Positions 28,693 to 38,227 of a stretch of DNA of 64,000 bases are shown piece by piece (positions within the stretch are counted from its first letter, which is position 1; every line of letters starts with the position of its first letter). The DNA is from Thermogemmatispora carboxidivorans. Lineage in GTDB: Bacteria; Chloroflexota; Ktedonobacteria; Ktedonobacterales; Ktedonobacteraceae. The position numbers and the translations under genes are program-made. The stretch is from NCBI RefSeq assembly GCF_000702505.1, contig NZ_JNIM01000001.1:1736001-1800000 (forward strand), written 5' to 3'. The notes beneath the pieces are model-generated. The model had not been told where the DNA came from, did no database searches, and worked only from the letters and a program-made list of their open reading frames with translations.

Positions 28693-29985
28693 ATGGAACC
28701 GAATGAGGAGAAAGACGCTGGCCGGCAGGCTGCGGGCCAGATGACTGCGAGGCTGCCTTTTCCCAGGCGTATTGCCTTGCTGGGAAGCACTGGCTCGATT
28801 GGACAGCAGACGCTGGACGTGGTGCGTTGCTTCCCTGAGTACTTCGAGGTCGTGGCCCTGGCCGCCCATAGCAATCTATCCCTGCTGGCCCAGCAGGTTG
28901 AAGAGTTTGCTCCGGATCTCGTGGCCTGCTTCGCGGAGACCCCGGCGCTGCGGGAGGAGGCCCAGCGCTCGCTGGTCGAGGCCCGTCGGCGTGAGCGAAA
29001 ATCTGCGCCCCGGCTGGCCTTTGGTCTCGCGGGCTTGCTGGAGGCGGCCTCGCTGCCACAGGTGGATCTGGTGGTTGTGGCTACTTCCGGCCTGGTAGCC
29101 TTGGAGCCGGTGATGGCGGCGATCCAGACTGGCAAGACCATCGCTCTGGCTAATAAGGAGACGCTGGTGATGGCCGGTCACCTGGTGATGGAGGCAGCGC
29201 AGCGGGCCGGGGTGGCTATTCTGCCGATCGATAGTGAGCACAGTGCGCTGTGGCAGTGCCTACGAGGTGAGGAGGGGGCCGAGGTGCGTCGCCTGATCTT
29301 GACGGCTTCGGGCGGACCGTTCCGTCGCACTCCCCTCTCAGAGTTGCCGTCGGTGACGGTGGCTCAGGCGCTGGCTCACCCAACCTGGCGCATGGGGCCG
29401 AAGGTTACTGTGGATTCGGCTACCTTGATGAATAAGGGTCTCGAGGTCATTGAAGCTCACTGGCTCTTCGCGGCCCCGTATGAGCGCATCGAGGTGGTAA
29501 TCCATCCTGAAAGCGTTATCCATTCGATGGTTGAGTTCGTTGACGGTTCGACCAAGTTGCAGGCGAGTCTGCCCAGTATGCATCTGCCGATCCTCGATGC
29601 GCTGAGTTATCCCCTGCGCCTGGAGGCGCAGGCTCGCGGTCTGATCCGCCCCCTGGACTGGGCACAGGTGGCGCAGCTGCATTTTGAGACCCTCGATGTG
29701 GCACGCTTCCCTTGCTACCGTCTGGCCCGTGAGGCTGCCGAGCGCGGTGGTACCTACCCTTGCGCTCTAGTGGGAGCCGATGAGGAGGCGGTCGCACTCT
29801 TTCTGGCGGGACAGATTAGTCTAACCGATATCGCTCGCCTGATTGAGGAGGTGCTGGAACGCCACGCCGCGGTAGCTCAGGAGCAGCCGGATATCCCGGT
29901 CATTCTCCAGACGCGCGATTGGGCGCGGCAGACGACTCGGGAGCTGGCCACCTCGCTGGGGGTTGTGCGCCAGGCCACAGGTTAG
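28693..29985 (+). CDS. dxr: 1-deoxy-D-xylulose-5-phosphate reductoisomerase
   Basis: Dxr converts DXP to 2-C-methyl-erythritol-4-phosphate with NADPH, the second MEP step. The 430-residue protein shows the NADPH site LGSTGSIGQQTLDV, ANKETLVMAG, the metal/substrate motifs DSEHSALWQCL and TASGGPFR, and MGPKVTVDSATLMNKGLE. The ATG at 28693 has only a distant AAGGGAA, and a 226-base gap separates it from cdsA. A TACAAT at 28647 could belong to an internal promoter. rseP starts 34 bases after its stop. Confidence 0.95.
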   Translation: MEPNEEKDAGRQAAGQMTARLPFPRRIALLGSTGSIGQQTLDVVRCFPEYFEVVALAAHSNLSLLAQQVEEFAPDLVACFAETPALREEAQRSLVEARRRERKSAPRLAFGLAGLLEAASLPQVDLVVVATSGLVALEPVMAAIQTGKTIALANKETLVMAGHLVMEAAQRAGVAILPIDSEHSALWQCLRGEEGAEVRRLILTASGGPFRRTPLSELPSVTVAQALAHPTWRMGPKVTVDSATLMNKGLEVIEAHWLFAAPYERIEVVIHPESVIHSMVEFVDGSTKLQASLPSMHLPILDALSYPLRLEAQARGLIRPLDWAQVAQLHFETLDVARFPCYRLAREAAERGGTYPCALVGADEEAVALFLAGQISLTDIARLIEEVLERHAAVAQEQPDIPVILQTRDWARQTTRELATSLGVVRQATG

Positions 29986-30019
29986 TCTTTGCTTGCAAAG
30001 CTGTCTGAGGGAAGTGGGA

Positions 30020-31270
30020 ATGAATTACTGGTACTTGTTAGCTGCCATACCGGTCTTTGGTCTGCTCGTCTTTGTCCATGAGTTGGGCCACTTTCTGACT
30101 GCCAAGTGGGCAGGAATTCGCGTTGAGGAGTTTGGTCTCGGTCTGCCTCCGCGGATTGTGGGCATTCGTCGCCGCCCTGGAGGGGGATGGGAGGTGATCT
30201 GGTTTAATGGGGGTACTCAACTCTACCAGCCGGCTGCTGCCCGTCCTGCCGACGAGACCTGGACTCCAAACGCTCCCGGTTCTGGTACCGCGGTCGAGGA
30301 GCGTGAGGGCAGCGTTACGGCGGTGGCTCCTCCTTCCTCGACGATCTACTCGCTCAACCTGCTTCCTATCGGTGGCTTTGTGCGGATGCCCGGCGAGAAC
30401 GGGGAGATGTACGATGAGTACGGGCGCTACGACCCGCAGAGCTTTGCCTCGAAGTCTGCTGGCAAGCGCCTCATCGTGCTGGTGGCCGGTGTGACGATGA
30501 ATTTCTTGCTGGCGATCGTGCTCTTCTCGATCGCTTACAGTGTTGGGGAGCCGGTGATCCCGCCGGTTATTGCCAAAGTGGCAGCGGGTTCTCCGGCGGC
30601 AGCGGCGGGCCTGCGCCCGGGCGATACCTTTCTCTCTGTCAATGGTCAGTCAGTCCAGCAGTTCTCTGATGTCCAAAATATTGTCCAACAGGCCATTGCC
30701 CAGGCGCATGGTCAGGCTACGGTGCCAGTGCGCGTTGTGGTCAGGCATGTCGATGATCCGCAACCGGTGGCGCTGACCATTAATGTGCGGGTGAACCCGC
30801 CCCCTGGTCAGGGACCGATGGGGATCGAGCGCGGCAATGAGGTCCGCTATGTGACCTATCCGCTCTGGCAGGCTCCACTCAAGGGCATCTCTCAGACCTT
30901 TTCTGTGACTGGCCAGTTTATCTCTAGCATTGTGCAGATGGTGACGGGGGCCGTGAAACCGGAGATTGCTGGTCCGGTGGGTATTGTGCAGATGACGGGC
31001 GAGGTCGCTCAGACGGTGCCCACCATTGGCTGGTGGCCCATTTTGACCCTGACGGGTATTCTGAGCTTGAATCTGGCCATTATCAATATCTTGCCGTTCC
31101 CGGCGCTCGATGGCGGGCGAGTACTCTTGATTCTCATCGAACTGCTGCGCGGTGGCAAGCGTTTGCGCCCTGAGCGCGAGGGCCTGATTAATCTGGTGGG
31201 CATGGCCATTCTCTTGATGCTGATCGTGGTCGTTACCATCAGCGATGTCATGAATTGGAGTGCCCGCTGA
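30020..31270 (+). CDS. rseP: RseP/site-2-type intramembrane zinc metalloprotease
   Basis: The protein is a membrane-embedded M50 protease that cleaves membrane-bound regulators. The zinc motif HELGH lies in the first transmembrane segment, a PDZ domain covers about residues 185-270 (VAAGSPAAAAGLRPGD), and the second metal-ligand motif NILPFPALDGGRV lies in the third membrane region. There is a roughly 50-residue insert rich in Pro/Thr after the first segment. At 416 residues it is of usual length. The ATG at 30020 follows GAGGGA. Its place between dxr and ispG is conserved in many bacteria. A cognate anti-sigma factor is not visible here. Confidence 0.93.
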   Translation: MNYWYLLAAIPVFGLLVFVHELGHFLTAKWAGIRVEEFGLGLPPRIVGIRRRPGGGWEVIWFNGGTQLYQPAAARPADETWTPNAPGSGTAVEEREGSVTAVAPPSSTIYSLNLLPIGGFVRMPGENGEMYDEYGRYDPQSFASKSAGKRLIVLVAGVTMNFLLAIVLFSIAYSVGEPVIPPVIAKVAAGSPAAAAGLRPGDTFLSVNGQSVQQFSDVQNIVQQAIAQAHGQATVPVRVVVRHVDDPQPVALTINVRVNPPPGQGPMGIERGNEVRYVTYPLWQAPLKGISQTFSVTGQFISSIVQMVTGAVKPEIAGPVGIVQMTGEVAQTVPTIGWWPILTLTGILSLNLAIINILPFPALDGGRVLLILIELLRGGKRLRPEREGLINLVGMAILLMLIVVVTISDVMNWSAR

Positions 31271-31333
31271 GCGCCAGGGCCGCGTTGCCTGGTGAGACCG
31301 TTTGCTCTGCTCGTCTTGCCAGGCACGTACCTG

Positions 31334-31353
31334 CCCGCCTGCCGGCAGGCGGG
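31334..31353. repeat. Perfect 20-base palindrome
   Basis: CCCGCCTGCC is followed directly by its reverse complement GGCAGGCGGG in the rseP-ispG gap. It has no T tract. It could be a terminator stem or a protein-binding site. Confidence 0.5.
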
Positions 31354-31494
31354 TCTGGGTTGATCTACCATCAGGCCCTGTGGCTGGCAGCTAGGATTCG
31401 GCCCCGCTCATTGAGTCGTGGACTCCTGCTCAGCAGCGCCCTTGCCGGCAAGACGCTGCTGTTACGATAGATGGATCGGGTTTATGGAGTGCTT

Positions 31495-32733
31495 ATGCGA
31501 AGAAAGACACGACAGATTCATGTCGGAGATGTGCTTATTGGTGGTGATGCGCCCATTGCGGTGCAGTCGATGTGCACCACCTACACCCGCGATGTTGAGA
31601 GCACCGTGGCCCAGATCATGCGCCTCGAAGAGGTAGGCTGCGAGTTGGTGCGCGTGGCCGTGCCAGAGATGGAAGATGCTCTTGCTCTGGGCGAAATCAA
31701 GAAGCGTATCCACATCCCGCTGATCGCCGATATTCATTATAATCATCAGCTTGCCCTGGAGGCTATTCGCCAGGGGGTCGATTGTGTGCGCATTAATCCT
31801 GGCAACTTGATTCATGGGCGCAAGGCGCTGGAGGAGATCGTCAAGGCTTGCAAGGAGCGCGGTGTGGCGATGCGCATCGGGGTCAATTCCGGCTCCATTG
31901 ATGCATTGGACAAGCAGGCCCAGATGCAGCGCATCCAGATTCGTCGCCGCGCCGATGGCGTGGTGGAGCGCAGCGATCCGGCTGAAGAGCGGCGTCGTGA
32001 GCGTGAGCAGCTGGCCGAGCGCATGGTAAATAAGGCCCTGGAGTACATTGGCTGGTGCGAGGAGCTGGACTTCCACGAAATCAAGGTCTCGCTGAAGTCC
32101 TCTGCGCCATTGACGGCTATTGAAGCCTATCGACGCTTCTCGCAGCGCTCCGACTATCCGCTTCATTTAGGGATCACCGAAGCTGGGACCTTGGTGCCAG
32201 GAGCGGTGAAGTCGGCGGTTGGTCTGGGCATCTTGCTGGCTGAGGGGATCGGCGATACTATTCGCGTCAGCTTGAGCGCTGAACCAGAGCAAGAGATTCC
32301 TGTGGCGTATGAGATCCTGCGCTCACTGGAGCTGCGCAACCGGGGCGTGACCTTTGTTTCCTGTCCTTCTTGTGGGCGCGTCGAGATCGATGTTATCGAA
32401 GTCGCCAATGAAGTGGAGCGCCGCCTGGCCAAGGTACAGACTCCCATTCATGTGGCGGTGATGGGCTGTGTCGTGAATGGGCCGGGTGAAGCGCGGGATG
32501 CCGATGTCGGCCTGGCCGGCGGACGCGGCAAAGGGGTCATTTTCCGCAAAGGGCAGGTTGTACGCACGGTGCCCGAAGAGGAGTTCCTCGACGCCGTCTT
32601 AAAAGAAGTGGCCTCGCTTCTCCCCGAACATGAGGCGCGCCTGGTCTATCCCGAAGGAGGAATTAAGGAAAGCGCCGGGCGTCATCGCACACGCGATGAG
32701 GGCATCACTGAGATCCCTGTGCTGAAGAAGTAG
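31495..32733 (+). CDS. ispG: 4-hydroxy-3-methylbut-2-enyl-diphosphate synthase
   Basis: IspG reductively opens methyl-erythritol cyclodiphosphate to HMBPP using a 4Fe-4S cluster, the penultimate MEP step. The 412-residue protein has the TIM-barrel N domain (VQSMCTTYTRDV, LIADIHYN, RINPGN) and the cluster domain with CPSCGR and MGCVVNGPGEA providing the Cys and Glu ligands. A charged insertion of about 25 residues, rich in Arg and Glu, follows the VNSGS motif. GGAG lies 6 bases before the ATG at 31495; the ATG at 31471 has none. Confidence 0.94.
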   Translation: MRRKTRQIHVGDVLIGGDAPIAVQSMCTTYTRDVESTVAQIMRLEEVGCELVRVAVPEMEDALALGEIKKRIHIPLIADIHYNHQLALEAIRQGVDCVRINPGNLIHGRKALEEIVKACKERGVAMRIGVNSGSIDALDKQAQMQRIQIRRRADGVVERSDPAEERRREREQLAERMVNKALEYIGWCEELDFHEIKVSLKSSAPLTAIEAYRRFSQRSDYPLHLGITEAGTLVPGAVKSAVGLGILLAEGIGDTIRVSLSAEPEQEIPVAYEILRSLELRNRGVTFVSCPSCGRVEIDVIEVANEVERRLAKVQTPIHVAVMGCVVNGPGEARDADVGLAGGRGKGVIFRKGQVVRTVPEEEFLDAVLKEVASLLPEHEARLVYPEGGIKESAGRHRTRDEGITEIPVLKK

Positions 32734-32836
32734 AGAGGGTACGGAGTGAAAAGCGAGGGCCATCATGTTTCCCCCTTTCCCCCGGCCTCCTCGCTAGGAT
32801 CTTTTCCCTGTTCTTCTCGTTCAAGAGGAAAGAGAG

Positions 32837-32864
32837 AGGCAACCCTGCTTGTGCAGGGTTGCCT
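32837..32864 (-). terminator. Terminator of the tRNA-Val gene
   Basis: AGGCAACCCTGC and GCAGGGTTGCCT pair perfectly over 12 bases around a TTGT loop, starting 7 bases beyond the 3' end of the tRNA. On the minus strand it is followed by a pyrimidine-rich tract (CTCTCTTTCCTCTT). It may also stop ispG transcripts. Confidence 0.7.
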
Positions 32865-32869
32865 CGCAG

Positions 32870-32946
<77 letters not shown>

Positions 32947-32975
32947 ATGCCTTACTCTTCTTTCGGGACGCTCCT

Positions 32976-33004
32976 ATGATAGCATTGCTTCCACACCCTG
33001 TCAA
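32976..33004 (-). promoter_or_regulatory. Promoter of tRNA-Val
   Basis: On the minus strand a perfect TTGACA (32999-33004) and TATCAT (32976-32981) are 17 bases apart, 30 bases before the tRNA 5' end. Confidence 0.75.
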
Positions 33005-33215
33005 GCCCTTTTTTGGCCGGAGCGGGAAAAGGAGAGAGCGCTAGCTTGCTATCTGCCCTGCTGGTTAGCTGAGTTACCAACCGCATGCTCGGGGCAAGCC
33101 CTGTCCATCGAGGGGAAAGGGTACAATAGAACTGGAAAGCGACTGCGGCGGTACTGGCTCGTGGCGAGTGCTCTGGCCGAAGGAGGAAAGGAACCGACAA
33201 GGCAGGCAGGCCACC

Positions 33216-33244
33216 TTGCGCGCATGAACTCACAATGATATACT
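33216..33244 (+). promoter_or_regulatory. Promoter of the CHAP-domain gene
   Basis: TTGCGC (33216-33221) and TATACT (33239-33244) are 17 bases apart, about 100 bases upstream of the start codon at 33348. Confidence 0.6.
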
Positions 33245-33347
33245 CTCCAGGAAATCGCAGAATGGCAGAAAGACCGCGAGCGTGTTTTCAGGCAAATCGG
33301 CCAGCCGTGGCTGCATACAGGTCTTATTTTAGGGAGGAAGAGACCAG

Positions 33348-35981
33348 ATGCATCCTTTGGCCCTCCTGCGGAGGCTCCTGCAAGGCGATGACAGACGTGG
33401 ACCCATTGGGCGCACAAAGCGACGCCGTTTCCTCGCTGCTCTCCTCGTTGCTGTTCTCTGTCTGCTGCTCTCGCAGCCGCTCTCATTAGTGAACCTGCTT
33501 CAGGCCAATGCCCAGGGCTTAGGGTATACCGCTCCAACGCTCGATTCCAGCTGTGATCAGCTCAGCTTCAGCGCCGATGGCAATCCTTTTGCTCTCTGCC
33601 CTGGTCCCTTCCCACGAGGTGGAAACTGTGTGTGGTGGGCCTGGGAACAGTGGCACTGGCTGCATTACGATCTGCCCCTCAATTGGGGCAATGCGGCAGA
33701 TTGGATCAGCGCCGCTCAGCGAGCTGGCCTGGCTGTGGGAACGCAGCCCCGCGTCGGCTCTATTGCTGTCTTCCCCGTCGCTGACGGCGTCTGGGCCTAC
33801 AGCTCTGCTGGCCACGTGGCTTTTGTTACCTGGGTCAGCCCCGATGGCGATACCTTCAATGTAACTTATCAGAATTACGGCGACCCTACCCCTGTGCACC
33901 TTGGCTTTGGTTATCAGGTCTCAGTCATCAATCAGCCACGCTATCAGCATGGTCAGCTTCGCTTCATCTATTTCCCGGGCCAGATAGACCTGCAGCTCTT
34001 TGCCCGTCTACCAGGCGTCGACAGCGAGGCTCTGGCGGAGGTGATGGCTGCCAATCAGCAGCAGCAGCGTGATCCGGCTACGCTGACCTCAGCGCGTCTG
34101 GCCCTTGGTCTGCCCCCCACGTCCTCAGAGCAGAAATTTGACGCCGACTTCACGGGGGACGGTCAAAGTGCTCTCTTGCTCTATAACCGCCAGCAGGGCA
34201 CGTTGAAGGTTCTGCAACTGCTGGATGCCGAGCAGCTCAGCAGGCGCCCAGGGGGACGCCTTTGGCCCTATCCCGATTCGCCTGCAACCTCCTCTGGCAC
34301 GATTGCCGGAGCACGGTTGGTGACCCTGGCTGATGGCCAGGTCGGACCGCATGGTTGGGGCTCCGATCTCGATATTCGTATCGGCGATTTTGCTGGCCTC
34401 GGACACGCTCAGATACTACTCTATAGCCGCTCTTCAGGCAAAATACAGATTTTGAGCCTTGGCCCTGATCTGCAAATCAGCCAGCATATTACGCTCACTG
34501 GTTGGGGACCTGGGTGGGAAGTGTACACAGGTCGCTTCGATGGTCAGACAACGGGCTTGCTGCTCTACAATCGCTTTGCCAACACGCCGGCCCCGACCAT
34601 TCCAACGCCAAGCCTGACACCCACTCCTTTCCCAACTGTGCCCGGCGGGCCAGGCGTCTCGCCTGTACCCAGCCTGGTACCGACAAAGACACCTACGCCT
34701 TCTTCCACGCCGAAGCCGACAGCGACACCCAGTCCGACGCCGAAGCCGACAGCGACGCCCAGTCCGACGCCGAAGCCGACAGTGACGCCCAGTCCGACAG
34801 CGAAGCCGACAGCGACACCTAGTCCGACGCCGAAGCCGACAGCGACGCCCAGTCCGACAGCGAAGCCGACAGCGACACCTAGTCCGACGCCGAAGCCGAC
34901 AGCGACGCCCAGTCCGACAGCGACGCCCAGTCCGACGCCGAAGCCGACAGCGACGCCCAGTCCGACGCCGAAGCCGACAGTGACGCCCAGTCCGACGGTC
35001 AGGCCCACGGCTACGGCTGGCGTGACGCCCTCGCCTACTGCGGGAACCATCACCCGGACCCTGGCGTCTGGCCAGGCGGGACCTCTGGCCATGCCGAATG
35101 GTTTGGCTTTGAGCTTGAATCCCAGCGATGGTGGAGGCAAGGACCTTGGCGGCGCCCAAAGCAGTCAGTCCCAGTTGATGCCCAACGTGCTCCTGGTCGA
35201 CTTCACGAGTAAGTTTGGAATCAAGCATCTCCAGCGCTATCTGCTCTCGCAAGACTCGTGGGAGATCTATGTCGGAAGCTTTGTAAGCGCACAGCAGGAC
35301 GGTCTTTTCCTCTACGATCGCCTGAATGGCCAGGGACGCCTGATCAGTTTTGATGCCCGCTTGCAGGTAGCCCATAATCAGGCTGTGACCGACCTCGAGG
35401 GCAACTGGCAAGTCTACAGTGGAGACTTTTGTGGGGTGGGTCAGGCTCAACTCTTACTCTATGATCCCATTGCTGGCGAGGCTCAGCTCTTGATCCTGAA
35501 GCCCAACCTGGAGCTTCAGGCACGCCAGAACTACAGCCAGTGGGGGAGTGGGGCGATTCTCTACACCGGCCACTTTGGTGGTGCTGCGGAGGGCATTATG
35601 CTCTATAATCCCCTACAGGCTCAGAGCACCTTCATCGCCCTCGATCGTCAGGGGCAAGTGACCCACCAATATACCGTAGCGAGCTGGGATCAGAGTCGGC
35701 AGGTCCTGATCGGCTCTTTCACTGATCATACGCACTGTGGGTCCGAGGCCAGCTGTGTGCCTGGAGATGACATCCTGGTACTCAATCGCCAGACGGGGCG
35801 TCTTGAACAATACGCCTTTCGTTTCCAGTCCACCTTTAGGCTCTACGATAACCGCATCCAGGCTTTTGTGCGTCAGGGTCTGGCGCAGGAGCAGGACAAC
35901 TATCTGCAGATAGTTGATACCTCGACCTTCAGCCTGCTAGCAGTCCTGAATACGCCAGTGCACAACGAAGAGCTGTACTGA
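33348..35981 (+). CDS. Secreted CHAP-domain protein with propeller-like repeats and Pro/Thr linker
   Basis: The 877-residue protein begins with a basic segment and a hydrophobic signal peptide ending around residue 55. A CHAP domain follows (about 65-210), with nucleophile Cys94 in [11 protein letters not shown], His156 in AGHVAFV, and YQNYGD. CHAP domains cleave peptidoglycan peptides or act as amidases. Then come repeats of about 50 residues with the pattern Y-x-G-x-F...LLLY...G, like FG-GAP or other propeller blades. They are interrupted around residues 414-565 by a Thr/Pro/Ser/Lys linker and resume to the end. GAGGAAGAG lies before the ATG. It is probably a cell-wall-acting or matrix protein at the surface; the exact role is unknown. 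Confidence 0.82.
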   Translation: MHPLALLRRLLQGDDRRGPIGRTKRRRFLAALLVAVLCLLLSQPLSLVNLLQANAQGLGYTAPTLDSSCDQLSFSADGNPFALCPGPFPRGGNCVWWAWEQWHWLHYDLPLNWGNAADWISAAQRAGLAVGTQPRVGSIAVFPVADGVWAYSSAGHVAFVTWVSPDGDTFNVTYQNYGDPTPVHLGFGYQVSVINQPRYQHGQLRFIYFPGQIDLQLFARLPGVDSEALAEVMAANQQQQRDPATLTSARLALGLPPTSSEQKFDADFTGDGQSALLLYNRQQGTLKVLQLLDAEQLSRRPGGRLWPYPDSPATSSGTIAGARLVTLADGQVGPHGWGSDLDIRIGDFAGLGHAQILLYSRSSGKIQILSLGPDLQISQHITLTGWGPGWEVYTGRFDGQTTGLLLYNRFANTPAPTIPTPSLTPTPFPTVPGGPGVSPVPSLVPTKTPTPSSTPKPTATPSPTPKPTATPSPTPKPTVTPSPTAKPTATPSPTPKPTATPSPTAKPTATPSPTPKPTATPSPTATPSPTPKPTATPSPTPKPTVTPSPTVRPTATAGVTPSPTAGTITRTLASGQAGPLAMPNGLALSLNPSDGGGKDLGGAQSSQSQLMPNVLLVDFTSKFGIKHLQRYLLSQDSWEIYVGSFVSAQQDGLFLYDRLNGQGRLISFDARLQVAHNQAVTDLEGNWQVYSGDFCGVGQAQLLLYDPIAGEAQLLILKPNLELQARQNYSQWGSGAILYTGHFGGAAEGIMLYNPLQAQSTFIALDRQGQVTHQYTVASWDQSRQVLIGSFTDHTHCGSEASCVPGDDILVLNRQTGRLEQYAFRFQSTFRLYDNRIQAFVRQGLAQEQDNYLQIVDTSTFSLLAVLNTPVHNEELY
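34707..34997 (+). repeat. 30-base tandem repeat coding the PT-rich linker
   Basis: Near-identical 30-base units (one unit begins CCGAAGCCGACAGCGAC) encode [14 protein letters not shown] decapeptides, about nine to ten copies with a partial unit near 34920. Near identity at the DNA level suggests recent expansion and probable length variation between strains. Confidence 0.85.
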
Positions 35982-36052
35982 GCCAGGTGAGAAGGAGTAT
36001 AAGAGGAGGGAGGAAGGAGCCGCGGCAGCTACTGGGCTGACCGCCAGGCTCA

Positions 36053-36061
36053 TGGTAGAAT
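36053..36061 (+). promoter_or_regulatory. Extended -10 element touching the aroKB start
   Basis: TGGTAGAAT (TGn-TAGAAT) lies immediately before the ATG codons at 36063 and 36069. No Shine-Dalgarno is present. The arrangement suggests a leaderless or nearly leaderless mRNA, or that the true start is further inside. Confidence 0.3.
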
Positions 36062-36062
36062 A

Positions 36063-37760
36063 ATGCGCATGCGTAACGTCTTCTTGATTGGGCTATCTGG
36101 GAGTGGCAAGACAACTGTTGGGCGCCTGCTGGCGGAGCGCCTGGGAAGGCCCTTCATTGATACCGATCTGCTGGTAGAGCAAAGCTGTGGAAAGCGCATT
36201 GCCACCATCTTTGCAGAGGAGGGCGAGAGCGCTTTCCGGTCCCGTGAAAAACAAGCCTTGCAAGAAGCAGCTGCCTGCGCGGGGGCCATTGTTGCTACTG
36301 GTGGAGGGATTGTCCTGGAGGCTGACAATCGCCGGCTCATGGCTGAGCGGGGAGTAAGGATTTTCCTGAGCGTTGAGCCAGAGACGGCTCTTGAACGGCT
36401 GCGCCAGCAAGACGCGGCGGCCCGGAGAGAGGGCTTTTCTCCCGAAGTGCGTCCGCTGCTGGCTGGAGATGATCCACTAGCAGCCCTGCGTCGCTTGCAG
36501 GCCGAGCGGCAGGCACTCTATGAGGAGGCAGAGGCCAGCTGCTCGACCGACGGAAAAAGCGCCGAGCAGGTCGTACGCGCCGTTGTGGCGGCCCTCATTG
36601 CTCTGGGGGTGCTGGAAGGAGAGGCGCCGCTGGAGCGCCAGATTCGCGCCGGCGAGGGCTATCTGGCGGTCGTCGATTGGGGTGGGCTAGGACGCCTACC
36701 AGCGTATCTGGCGCGCCTGGAGCTACCGCGGCGCGTTTTTCTCCTCAGCGACCAGCATGTTTATGATCTCTACGGACCGCCTTTGCTGCGAACACTGCAA
36801 CAAGCGGGTTGGAGCGTCAGCAGCTATGTCCTCCCTGCGGGCGAAGCCAGCAAGTCGCTGCAGCAGCTCAGCGCCATCTACGACTGGCTCATCGAGCAGC
36901 GAGCAGAGCGGCGAGAGGCCCTGCTGGCCCTCGGCGGGGGCGTCGTTGGCGACCTGGTTGGCTTTGCCGCCGCTACCTATCTCCGCGGCGTCCCCCTGGT
37001 CCAGCTGCCGACCTCGTTACTGGCCCAGGTTGATGCGGCTATTGGCGGTAAAACAGGAATCAACCACCCGCGTGGCAAAAACCTGATTGGCGCCTTCTAT
37101 CAGCCTCGCCTGGTGTTGGCCGATCCAGCAACGCTGCTGACGCTGCCTCTACGCGAGCGCACTGAGGGCTGGGCAGAGGTTGTCAAGTATGGTATGATAC
37201 TCGACGCAGAACTCTTTACTTTGCTAGAAACCCATGCAGCAGCGCTGCGCGACTTCTCTTTGCCCCCAGCCTCTCTGTTGGCGCAGATCATTGCGCGCTG
37301 CATTGCCCTCAAGGCCGCAGTAATTGAGGAGGATGAACGCGAGCAGGGGCGGAGGGCGATCCTCAACTACGGGCATACGCTAGGTCATGCCCTGGAAAAT
37401 GTGAGCGGCTATGGCGAATGGCTGCATGGGGAAGCGGTAGCGCTGGGTATGGTGGCCGCGGCTGAACTGGCTTGCCAGGCTGGCCTTCTGGCACGTGAGG
37501 AGGCTGAGCGCCAGCGAGCGTTACTGGCAGCCTTGGGCCTGCCTACCACCTATCAGGGAAAGCCACAGGCCGAAGCTTTGCTGGCGGCCATTCAGCTTGA
37601 TAAGAAAGTGGCTCAGAAGCAGGTGCGCTGGATCATGCCCCGCCGGATCGGCGAGGTCTTCCAGACAACGTTACCAGATGGGCTGGTCAGCAAGCTAGTG
37701 CACGCCCTCTTTGGAGGCGAGAGCACCACCCGCGCCAGGGTGAGGCAGGAAGAAGCATGA
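36063..37760 (+). CDS. aroKB: Fused shikimate kinase / 3-dehydroquinate synthase
   Basis: This is a bifunctional 565-residue shikimate-pathway enzyme. Residues 1-170 form a shikimate kinase with P-loop [11 protein letters not shown], the substrate-binding FIDTD and the GGGIVL motif. From about 190 onward is 3-dehydroquinate synthase with the NAD-binding region [33 protein letters not shown] and the zinc His motif [11 protein letters not shown]. It thus catalyses steps 2 and 5 of chorismate synthesis. The fusion is known from some thermophiles. Its stop overlaps the aroQ start (ATGA), so the genes are coupled. There is no clear ribosome binding site. Confidence 0.93.
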   Translation: MRMRNVFLIGLSGSGKTTVGRLLAERLGRPFIDTDLLVEQSCGKRIATIFAEEGESAFRSREKQALQEAAACAGAIVATGGGIVLEADNRRLMAERGVRIFLSVEPETALERLRQQDAAARREGFSPEVRPLLAGDDPLAALRRLQAERQALYEEAEASCSTDGKSAEQVVRAVVAALIALGVLEGEAPLERQIRAGEGYLAVVDWGGLGRLPAYLARLELPRRVFLLSDQHVYDLYGPPLLRTLQQAGWSVSSYVLPAGEASKSLQQLSAIYDWLIEQRAERREALLALGGGVVGDLVGFAAATYLRGVPLVQLPTSLLAQVDAAIGGKTGINHPRGKNLIGAFYQPRLVLADPATLLTLPLRERTEGWAEVVKYGMILDAELFTLLETHAAALRDFSLPPASLLAQIIARCIALKAAVIEEDEREQGRRAILNYGHTLGHALENVSGYGEWLHGEAVALGMVAAAELACQAGLLAREEAERQRALLAALGLPTTYQGKPQAEALLAAIQLDKKVAQKQVRWIMPRRIGEVFQTTLPDGLVSKLVHALFGGESTTRARVRQEEA

Positions 37761-38227
37761 CACGCACGATCCTGGTGGTCAATGGGCCAAACCTGAATCG
37801 CTTGGGAAAACGGGAACCGGCTATCTATGGCACGGTCACCTTGCCCTGGATTATCGAGCGCTTGCGCCACCTGGCCGCCGAGCACGGGGTCACACTGCGC
37901 GATTTTCAGTCGAATCACGAGGGGGCGCTCATCGATTTTCTCCAAGAACATGGCGAGCAGGCTGCCGGAGTAATCATTAACCCAGGGGCCTTGACTCACT
38001 ACTCACTGGCTCTCCGCGATGCTCTGGCTGCCCTCGCAGCGCCGGTCATCGAGGTCCATCTGAGCAATATTTATGCGCGGGAGCCGTTCCGCCATCAGTC
38101 GGTGACAGCAGCGGTCTGCCGAGGCCAGATCTCAGGTCTCGGCTGGCATGGCTACGAGCTGGCCCTGCGCGCCTTGCTCGCTATGCTGAGCGAGGAAGAT
38201 TTTCGCGCAAAAGAGGAGAATGCATGA
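37757..38227 (+). CDS. aroQ: Type II 3-dehydroquinate dehydratase
   Basis: AroQ removes water from 3-dehydroquinate, the third shikimate step, so this gene with aroKB supplies three steps. The 156-residue protein fits the small dodecameric type II family: [15 protein letters not shown] with the catalytic Tyr in AIYGT, the flexible-loop Arg, [12 protein letters not shown], and [15 protein letters not shown] with the catalytic His. ATGA overlaps link it both to aroKB upstream and to the M24 peptidase gene downstream. Confidence 0.95.
   Translation: MTRTILVVNGPNLNRLGKREPAIYGTVTLPWIIERLRHLAAEHGVTLRDFQSNHEGALIDFLQEHGEQAAGVIINPGALTHYSLALRDALAALAAPVIEVHLSNIYAREPFRHQSVTAAVCRGQISGLGWHGYELALRALLAMLSEEDFRAKEENA

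Noticed and set aside
34707..34997. CRISPR-like array
   Set aside because: The 30-base units are contiguous without spacers and code in frame for a Pro/Thr linker, so this is a coding tandem repeat.
34565..35140. Minus-strand Gly/Val-rich ORF across the 30-base repeat
   Set aside because: It is a shadow of the tandem repeat coding the Pro/Thr linker; the plus-strand CHAP gene explains it.
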